Origin: UBA2020 sp964551435
GTDB lineage: Bacteria; Pseudomonadota; Alphaproteobacteria; Micavibrionales; UBA2020
DNA length: 32,996 nt
Direction of reading: 5' to 3'
Assembly: GCA_964551435.1 (NCBI GenBank)
Contig: CAZKBS010000018.1
Coordinates: forward strand, 1-32,996
Part shown: positions 27,256-32,996 of the stretch, one piece after another
Layout: each line of letters begins with the position of its first letter
Numbering within the stretch: position 1 is the stretch's first letter
The notes under the pieces: model-generated
Told to the model about the DNA's origin: nothing
Databases searched by the model: none
What the model saw: only the letters and a program-made list of their open reading frames with translations
Program-made: the position numbers and the translations under genes

Positions 27256-28563
27256 TTACGCCGAGGGGGCGGCGGACGGCGCGCGCTGCGCCTGTTCAAA
27301 CCGCGCCAGTTTTTCGGCCATTTGCGTGCGGATGCTATCAATCGTCGCAGGCGCGGGATTCCAGCCGAGCGCAAAACCCGCTGTTTTTTTATGCGCCAGA
27401 TAGGCTTCATCGCGGCCCGCAGCCGGATGGGTGATACCGAAGCAGATATCCGCGGCCGTCATGCCATGCGATATGCCGCGCAGGGCCTTTGTGACGGCCT
27501 CCGGCGTTTGCGCGGCCGTGCGCAGCGGCGTTGCATCCGGATTATCCGTGACGATACGGTCAAGCAAACGCGCTTCGGCGCGGGCTTTGTCTTGCGGCGT
27601 CACATGCCCCTGCAGCATTCCCGCCGCGATGGCATTGAGATACCCGTCCATCTCGCGCGGGGTCAGGCTGCCCGGCAGTTTATAATTTTGAGCAACGCCG
27701 TTAAACCCCTGCGCCGCCAGCTTTTGCGCGGCGGGTTCGAAATCAGGATCAGGCACACGGATTTTTTCAGGCATGCCGTCATCACCATATATCATCGCGG
27801 TTGCGACAGGTTTGCGCCGTACATGTTCGATACCGACATCGGGCAATGTGCGAAACCCGTAGACCGTATCGGCAATATGCTGCACCAGCGTATCCGGCGA
27901 AGCCCCGCGCGGCCTGCTGTCGGCAAAAGCGAGCGCGAGCGTCGCAACAGCGGCCGCAGGCGTGATATCCGGCTGCCCGTCAAACGTCCAACCCTGCCCG
28001 TCCGGCCGTGCAAAACGTACCGACATAACCTCGACGCGGGATGTGTTGTTCACAAAAACTTCGTGGCTTGTCTCGACCGTAGCGAGCGCGCCGTCGCCGC
28101 GCCGGATAGTCATGCCTTTTTCAAGGTGTATATCCGCCGCAGGCACGGCCAGCGTCAGCATCACGGGCCGCGCCCCGTCAAAACGCGGCGGCAGGTCATG
28201 ATACCCCATCGACACCAGCGCCTGATGCACGCCAAAACCAAATTCGCCGCCATGCGCCGCATTCTGGGCTGCGTAATCCATCGCCAGCGCCGCATCGGGC
28301 GTGGCGAACAGTGTATTGCCGCCATTGCTCTCGTCGCTGCGGCTTTGGATACGGCTGCCTTTGCGCATCACATCCTGCACCATCGCATCATCCACCACGC
28401 GTCCCGGCAGATGATCGGCAATCACGCTGCGCACGCTCTCAAGCGCCAGTTGCGCAGGCGCCAAAAAACCGCTGCGCAAAATGGCGGCCACATATCCTTC
28501 GGATGTGCCGTGATATAGCAAAACGCGCTCAGGCGCCGTTTGGCGGCTTGGCTCTTTTTCCAT
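27256..28563 (-). CDS. Uncharacterised protein with ADP-ribosyltransferase-like N-terminal half
   Basis: No named family recognised over the whole 435 residues. The N-terminal half has three elements in the order of PARP-type ADP-ribosyltransferases: LLYHGTSEGYVAAILRSGF with His18 (compare the HG-S/T then ILxxG pattern), GNTLFATPDAALAMDYA with Tyr97 (compare GKGIYFA...SAxY), and SHEVFVNNTSRVEVMSVRF with Glu168 (compare NEYIVYD...VxxxYLL). This suggests an NAD-binding H-Y-E type fold (inference from motif order). Residues about 185-435 are helical-looking and unassigned, with a low-complexity Ala/Pro/Ser tail. No signal peptide or membrane segment. The ribosome binding site is weak. It is transcribed alone, convergent with the deaminase gene. 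It might instead be a phosphotransferase-like or enzymatically dead member of the fold. Confidence 0.72.
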   Translation of the reverse strand: MEKEPSRQTAPERVLLYHGTSEGYVAAILRSGFLAPAQLALESVRSVIADHLPGRVVDDAMVQDVMRKGSRIQSRSDESNGGNTLFATPDAALAMDYAAQNAAHGGEFGFGVHQALVSMGYHDLPPRFDGARPVMLTLAVPAADIHLEKGMTIRRGDGALATVETSHEVFVNNTSRVEVMSVRFARPDGQGWTFDGQPDITPAAAVATLALAFADSRPRGASPDTLVQHIADTVYGFRTLPDVGIEHVRRKPVATAMIYGDDGMPEKIRVPDPDFEPAAQKLAAQGFNGVAQNYKLPGSLTPREMDGYLNAIAAGMLQGHVTPQDKARAEARLLDRIVTDNPDATPLRTAAQTPEAVTKALRGISHGMTAADICFGITHPAAGRDEAYLAHKKTAGFALGWNPAPATIDSIRTQMAEKLARFEQAQRAPSAAPSA

Positions 28564-28635
28564 GCCTATAGTCTAGCAATCAAATATTAACGTAAGATTG
28601 AACCGCCAAAGACAGATATACCATTGAAACAAAAG

Positions 28636-28665
28636 AAAAAGCCGCCTCGTCCGAGGCGGCTTTTT
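28636..28665 (-). terminator. Intrinsic terminator after the M3 peptidase gene
   Basis: A near-perfect inverted repeat with core GCCGCCTCG (28641-28649) against CGAGGCGGC (28652-28660), flanked by A residues on the left and T on the right, so it can work in both directions. On the minus strand it sits 14 bases after the peptidase stop and ends in a T-rich run. It separates the peptidase from the ADP-ribosyltransferase-like gene. Confidence 0.9.
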
Positions 28666-28678
28666 TTAACAGCGTTTA

Positions 28679-30790
28679 TTACTGCTTCGGTCCCTGCGGG
28701 CCGGCTTTGCGTTCGGCTTTGGGGGTGGCGTTGTCGTTTTGCGGCAACAAGCCCTCGCGGCGGAACAATGCATTCGGATCGGGTTCGCGGCCCTTGGCAT
28801 CCTTGAAGATATCCATGGGATCGCGCGTGCCGCCCTGCGCATAGATGGTATCGCGCAGGCGATCGCCCGTGGCGCGGTCGTAGAGGCCTTTTTGTTCGAA
28901 CTCTTCGAACATGTCGGCCTCCAGCACTTCCGCCCATTTATAGCTGTAATACCCCGCCGAATAACCGCCGGAGAAAATATGCCCGAAGCTGGTCGACATC
29001 GGCCCTGCAGAACGCGGGAACAGCCAGGTTTCGGCAATCAGCTTGTCTTCAAGGTCCTCGACGCTCTTGATCGTTTTCGGATCGCCTGCGTGCCATGCCA
29101 TATCCAGCTTGCCAAGGAAGGTCTGGCGCAGCCCGACATACCCCGCATCGAAATTGTCCATGTCGTTGGCTTTTTTGATAAGGTCTTCGGGCAGCAGATC
29201 GCCGTTCTTGTAGTGGCGGGCGAAGGTGTCGAGCACCTCTTTCTGCTTGGCCCAGTTTTCCTGCAGCTGCGACGGCAGCTCCACGAAATCCCACTTCACG
29301 TTGGTGCCCGTAAGCGACGTGTAATCACCGCGCGCCAGAAGCGCATGCAGGCCGTGGCCGAATTCATGGAATACAGTGCGCACTTCGTCAAGCGAGAGCA
29401 GCGTCGGGTGTTCCTTGGTCGGCTTCTGGAAGTTGCACACGTTGGTGACGATGGCGAACTGGTTTTCGCCATCTTCGATACCGCGGTTACGGAAGGTGTT
29501 CATCCATGCGCCGCCGCTTTTTGCGCCGGGGCGGGCGTAATAATCGCCATAGAACAGTCCGATCATCTCGCCAGTTCTTTTGTCGGTGACTTCATAAACC
29601 TTCACGTCTTCGTGATAGACAGGATATTTACCCTTCACCTCGGTCATATCGATATTGAACAGCTTCTCCGCATGTTTGCGCATACCTTCGAGAACTTTTT
29701 CAAGATCGAAATACGGGCGCAGCGATTCCATCGACAGGTTAAACGTCTCTTCCTTCAGCTTGCGGCCATAGTACGCCATATCCCACGGTTTGAAATCGGT
29801 GATGCCGTCGGTTTTCTGCGCGTAATCCTTGACCTTTTGCAGATATTCCTCGGCTGCGGGGCGGTAGACTTTTTCGTTTTTGGAAAGGAAGTCCTGCACC
29901 GCCTGCGGCGTCTTGGCCATGCGGTTATCGAGCACGTATGCCGCGTGGCTGTCAAAACCCATGATACCCGCCGCCTCATGGCGCAGCTTGGCGATTTCCA
30001 TGGCATTGGCGGTGTTGTCGTAGGCGTCTTTATAGGCGACATTGCCGAGCGCGCGGGAAATCTCCTCGCGCAGCGCACGGTTTTCGCAATAAGCCATGAT
30101 ATCCAGCGGCGGCGGCGAGAGCTTGATAACAAACTTGCCCGGCATGCCCGCGGCTTCGGCCGCTTCGCGGTAGGCCGCCTTGGCGCGTTCGGGAACGCCT
30201 GCAAGGTCAGCCTCGTCGTCGATGACTTTTTGGTAAGCCGCGACGGATTTGAGGCTGTTGTTTTTGTATTCGGTGCGCAGCTCGGTCATTCTTTCGCTGA
30301 TTTCGCGCAGGCGGGCTTTTTGCGTTTCATCCAGAAGCGCGCCGGAGCGTACGAAGCCTTTATAGGTTTCTTCGAGCAGCATGCGCTGTTCGCCCGAAAG
30401 CTTCAGGCTGTCGCGCTGGTCATAGACGTCTTTGACGCGCTTGAACAAATCGGCATCCATCATGATGTCGTTGCCGTGTTTGGTCGCGGCGACTTTGAGT
30501 GGGGTTTCGATGGCGCGGATTTCATCGCTGCTGTTGGCAGCGGAGATATTGCCAAAAACCGTCATCACGCGGCTGAGCGTACGGCCCGCGAATTCCAGCG
30601 CTTCGATGGTGTTTTCGAAAGTCGCGGGGGATTTGTTGTTTTTGATCGCGTCGATGTCGCGCTTGGCTTCTTCGATGCCGATTTTCTGCGCGGGCAGGAA
30701 ATGCTCCACCTTCACGCTGTCGAGCGGCGGCGCGCCGTACGGCAGTTTCGACGGTTCAAGAAGCGGGTTGGTGTCCGGCGTTTTCGACAT
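28679..30790 (-). CDS. dcp: M3 family zinc metallopeptidase (peptidyl-dipeptidase Dcp-like)
   Basis: A 703-residue thimet-type oligopeptidase. The zinc motif HEFGH is at 475-479 (VFHEFGHGLHALLARGDY), followed by SLTGTNVKWDFVELPSQLQENW. The SGTN...DFVE.PSQ spacing resembles Dcp more than oligopeptidase A. Residues 1-450 are the helical clam-shell domain typical of the family, starting LLEPSKLPYGAPPLDSVKVEHF. No signal peptide is visible, so it probably degrades short peptides in the cytoplasm. A polar tail of about 20 residues (QNDNATPKAERKAG) extends beyond the usual end. It is followed by a strong terminator and preceded by an AAAGGG ribosome binding site at a long spacing. Confidence 0.93.
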   Translation of the reverse strand: MSKTPDTNPLLEPSKLPYGAPPLDSVKVEHFLPAQKIGIEEAKRDIDAIKNNKSPATFENTIEALEFAGRTLSRVMTVFGNISAANSSDEIRAIETPLKVAATKHGNDIMMDADLFKRVKDVYDQRDSLKLSGEQRMLLEETYKGFVRSGALLDETQKARLREISERMTELRTEYKNNSLKSVAAYQKVIDDEADLAGVPERAKAAYREAAEAAGMPGKFVIKLSPPPLDIMAYCENRALREEISRALGNVAYKDAYDNTANAMEIAKLRHEAAGIMGFDSHAAYVLDNRMAKTPQAVQDFLSKNEKVYRPAAEEYLQKVKDYAQKTDGITDFKPWDMAYYGRKLKEETFNLSMESLRPYFDLEKVLEGMRKHAEKLFNIDMTEVKGKYPVYHEDVKVYEVTDKRTGEMIGLFYGDYYARPGAKSGGAWMNTFRNRGIEDGENQFAIVTNVCNFQKPTKEHPTLLSLDEVRTVFHEFGHGLHALLARGDYTSLTGTNVKWDFVELPSQLQENWAKQKEVLDTFARHYKNGDLLPEDLIKKANDMDNFDAGYVGLRQTFLGKLDMAWHAGDPKTIKSVEDLEDKLIAETWLFPRSAGPMSTSFGHIFSGGYSAGYYSYKWAEVLEADMFEEFEQKGLYDRATGDRLRDTIYAQGGTRDPMDIFKDAKGREPDPNALFRREGLLPQNDNATPKAERKAGPQGPKQ

Positions 30791-31021
30791 GACAGGAGGC
30801 CCTTTCAGCGATGTTGTTATTTATGTAATCAATTATAGGTCGCGCGCCCGCGCTAAACAAGGAGATTGCGGCCAGAATACGCCCGCAGGTCTTAATTTTC
30901 CGTTGCGTTTTACGGAATGATGAAAGCTTGTTTCCGCTCGCGGAACAGTCCACAATGATGCCGCGCAGAAACAGGCCCGCGCGCCCCTTCTCGCAAGCCT
31001 CTCGCCCGCACGGATACCGCC

Positions 31022-31489
31022 ATGGAGACGTACCAGATTGTCAAAACCCTGCATATCCTCGGCGCTGCCGTCCCGTTCGGCACGGGCATCGGGATTGCGT
31101 TTTTTATGTACGCGTCGCATTTCGCCAAAAACCTGCACGAAAAATATTTCGCCGCGCGCATGACGGTGCTGGCGGATTTTATTTTCACCACGCCCGCCGT
31201 CATCCTGCAACCGCTGAGCGGGCTGTGGCTGGTGTTCAACGGCGGCTATGGCCCGCATGACCTCTGGCTCAGTATGACTTACGGGCTTTTTGCGCTGACG
31301 GGGCTATGCTGGCTGCCGGTGGTGGGGATACAGTGGCAACTGCGCGGCATGCTGAAAACCGCCATCGACACGCAAAGCGACCTGCCCGCACGCTATCACC
31401 GCCTGTTCCGTATCTGGTTCGTGTTGGGCTGGCCTGCCTTTATCGCGCTGGTCGTTATCTTCGCGCTGATGGTCGCAAAGCCGGTTTAG
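31022..31489 (+). CDS. DUF2269-like integral membrane protein
   Basis: A 155-residue membrane protein of unknown function, resembling DUF2269. Four hydrophobic segments are visible at about 8-28 (LHILGAAVPFGTGIGIAFFM), 50-70 (FIFTTPAVILQPLSGLWLVF), 81-101 (MTYGLFALTGLCWLPVVG) and 130-151 (IWFVLGWPAFIALVVIFAL). The conserved early His and a basic loop (AKNLHEKYFAARM) fit the family. It is the first gene of a three-gene operon; the next gene starts one base after its stop. The ribosome binding site is weak. Its repeated pairing with the following type of genes suggests a shared, still unknown process. Confidence 0.8.
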   Translation: METYQIVKTLHILGAAVPFGTGIGIAFFMYASHFAKNLHEKYFAARMTVLADFIFTTPAVILQPLSGLWLVFNGGYGPHDLWLSMTYGLFALTGLCWLPVVGIQWQLRGMLKTAIDTQSDLPARYHRLFRIWFVLGWPAFIALVVIFALMVAKPV

Positions 31490-31490
31490 C

Positions 31491-32114
31491 ATGGCACAGA
31501 CAAACGATCCCGTTTTTAAAAAGATCTTCGGCACCGATTGGGAAAACCTGCCGCCGGTATTCCGCCGCCATTACGCCTGCCGCGCGGGCAGCCCGGACCG
31601 CGCCGCCTGCGAGGGGGTGATGGAGGTGCGCACCTCGTGGCTGGGCAGGTTGCTGGCCCCGCTGTTTTTCCTGACGGGTACGCTGGTGCCCTATGCGGGC
31701 AAGGATATCCGTGCGACGGTACGTTTTGAAAGCATCGATAAAAACGGCCACAGCGGTATCGTTTTCAGCCGCGTGTTTTATTTTCCGGACCGCAAACCAT
31801 ATAGTTTCCGCTCCGTCATGCTGCCGTCCGACGGCAATGAAATGACGGAACATACCCGCCTTGGCATCGGCTGGCACGCGGCCTTTGTATGGACGGGCGA
31901 GAAAATCGATATGCAGCACCGCGGTTACAGCCTGACGGTTTTCGGCAAAACGCTGCCCTTTCCCGGCGAATTTTTTCTGGGCCGCGGACGTGCCAGCGAA
32001 ACCGCCCTCGACAACGACCGCTTTGCGATGACCATGGATATTGTACACCCGCTGTGGGGACGCGTCTTCGGCTATAGCGGCATCTTTAGAATGACGGAGG
32101 ATATTTCCGCATGA
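31491..32114 (+). CDS. DUF4166-like protein
   Basis: A 207-residue protein of unknown function. Residues about 15-200 resemble DUF4166: an early F-x-RHY, a central WLGRLLAPLFFLTGTLVPYAG stretch that is hydrophobic enough to be membrane-associated, RVFYFPDRKPYSFRS, and a C-terminal set of short strands ending GYSGIFRM. In many bacteria this type of domain is, as far as I recall, carried at the C-terminal end of a saccharopine dehydrogenase-like protein; here it is a separate gene directly upstream of one. It starts one base after the DUF2269-like stop and overlaps the next gene as ATGA, so the three are co-translated. Confidence 0.75.
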   Translation: MAQTNDPVFKKIFGTDWENLPPVFRRHYACRAGSPDRAACEGVMEVRTSWLGRLLAPLFFLTGTLVPYAGKDIRATVRFESIDKNGHSGIVFSRVFYFPDRKPYSFRSVMLPSDGNEMTEHTRLGIGWHAAFVWTGEKIDMQHRGYSLTVFGKTLPFPGEFFLGRGRASETALDNDRFAMTMDIVHPLWGRVFGYSGIFRMTEDISA

Positions 32115-32974
32115 CCACACGAAAACGGATTCTCATCCTCGGCGGCTACGGCAATTTCGGCAGCTATATCACGCGCGCCCTGTCCAGCAACGCGGCGCTT
32201 GAAATCCTTGTCGCCGGACGCGACGTCGCCAAGGCCGCCGCGCTGGCCGACAGCCTGAAGCACGCCGCCGCCGATATCAAACCCTGCCTGCTGGATATCC
32301 ATCACGATTTTCCGGCAGCGTTGGCCGCCTTGTCACCGCACATCGTTATCCATACCTGCGGCCCTTTTCAGGGACAGGGCTATGACGTGGCGCGGGCCTG
32401 TATCGCACTCGGCTGCGATTATATCGACCTTGCCGACGGGCGTGACTATGTTGCGGGCATTGACAAGCTTGATGACGCCGCGAAAGCGCAGGGTAGCCGC
32501 ATCATCAGCGGCGCCAGTTCCGTCCCCGCGATGACGGCGGCGGTGATTGACGCATACCTGCCGCAATTTGGCAGTTTCACGCATCTGGATTACGGCATCA
32601 GCACCGCGCAAAAAACCACACCGGGGATTGGCACCGTCGCCTCGCTGCTCAGTTATGCGGGCAAGCCGTTCAAAACCTTGGCAGACGGTAAAGCCGCCAC
32701 AGTCTACGGATGGCAGGGATTGCAGCGCCGCCGCTTTCCACAGCTCGGCACGCGCTTGATGGCGCGCTGCGATGTGCCGGATCTGGAGATTTTTCCCAAA
32801 CGCTACCCCGGCCTGCGCGATATCGTTTTTCTGGCGGGGGTGGAGCTTTGGGTGCAGCAAATTACCCTCTGGCTGCTGAGCGGTCTGGTGAGATTGCGCC
32901 TACTGTCCTCGCTGGCGGTGCTGGCGAAGGGGTTGGTGAAATTAGGGCCAAGACTCATTAAATCCACTATATGA
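32111..32974 (+). CDS. Saccharopine dehydrogenase-like NAD(P)-binding oxidoreductase, possibly truncated
   Basis: A 287-residue Rossmann-fold protein. The N-terminus shows the dinucleotide motif LILGGYGNFGSYITRAL, then LVAGRD, IHTCGPFQGQGYDVARAC, and YIDLADGRDYV, all typical of the saccharopine dehydrogenase NADP-binding family. SGASSVPAMTAAVID and ATVYGWQGLQRRRFP follow. GGAGG at 32096-32100 supports the start. Relatives are usually, in my recollection, about 370 residues or more; here the frame stops at 32972-32974 just after LGPRLIKSTI, before the C-terminal sheet region is complete. The window ends 22 bases later, so a natural short form, a frameshift or an assembly error cannot be told apart. 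The substrate is unknown; saccharopine itself is unlikely. Confidence 0.8.
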   Translation: MTTRKRILILGGYGNFGSYITRALSSNAALEILVAGRDVAKAAALADSLKHAAADIKPCLLDIHHDFPAALAALSPHIVIHTCGPFQGQGYDVARACIALGCDYIDLADGRDYVAGIDKLDDAAKAQGSRIISGASSVPAMTAAVIDAYLPQFGSFTHLDYGISTAQKTTPGIGTVASLLSYAGKPFKTLADGKAATVYGWQGLQRRRFPQLGTRLMARCDVPDLEIFPKRYPGLRDIVFLAGVELWVQQITLWLLSGLVRLRLLSSLAVLAKGLVKLGPRLIKSTI

Positions 32975-32996
32975 GAGCGGCGACGAGGCAGACAGA

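Noticed and set aside
28739..30838. Open frame of 699 codons antisense to the M3 peptidase
   Set aside because: Shadow of the peptidase coding strand; no domain and atypical composition, while the peptidase shows HEFGH and full family length.
30898..30917. Inverted repeat TTCCGT/ACGGAA in the gap before the DUF2269-like gene
   Set aside because: Six-base arms with an eight-base loop and no T-tract; likely chance. No further gene or RNA seen in the 231-base gap.

Overview
The window is gene-dense, with a fairly high G+C content by eye. It reads as the chromosome of a Gram-negative proteobacterium, probably an alphaproteobacterium. The basis is the OxyR-katG pair, a two-subunit XdhA/XdhB xanthine dehydrogenase with XdhC and a NifS-type partner, and genes packed with ATGA-type overlaps. 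The lineage is an inference; no rRNA or other marker gene is present. I see no tRNA, rRNA, CRISPR array, insertion sequence or prophage gene.

Region 1 (144-11833, + strand) is one continuous de novo purine operon: purF, a purE-purC fusion, purD, purN, a purS-purL fusion, purQ, purH and purM. It covers most steps from PRPP to IMP; purB and purK are not in the window. Several members are unusual: PurE is fused in front of PurC with an extra, possibly degenerate PurE-like segment between them; PurE lacks one conserved His; PurS is fused to PurL; the IMP cyclohydrolase half of PurH has a changed motif; and purN and purH most likely start at TTG. An ABC-F ATPase gene follows purM.

Region 2 (13821-20396) holds a small two-helix membrane protein of unknown function, an oxyR gene divergent from katG (peroxide defence), a tandem universal stress protein, and a Na/phosphate cotransporter-like protein with a PhoU-like tail. 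Two intrinsic terminators lie here, after oxyR and between katG and the stress protein gene.

Region 3 (20372-27249) is a purine catabolic or salvage module. A minus-strand operon encodes xanthine dehydrogenase subunits XdhA and XdhB, the XdhC maturation chaperone and a cysteine desulfurase. It diverges from a gene that looks like an adenine deaminase rather than an adenosine deaminase. Together they would take adenine to hypoxanthine, xanthine and urate, and the desulfurase would supply the sulfur that matures the molybdenum cofactor.

Region 4 (27256-32974) holds a 435-residue protein whose N-terminal half carries an ADP-ribosyltransferase-like His...Tyr...Glu pattern, an M3-family Dcp-like zinc peptidase, and a three-gene operon of a DUF2269-like membrane protein, a DUF4166-like protein and a saccharopine dehydrogenase-like oxidoreductase. 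The last of these seems to stop early. The strongest candidates for new biology are the PurE-X-PurC fusion and the ADP-ribosyltransferase-like protein.
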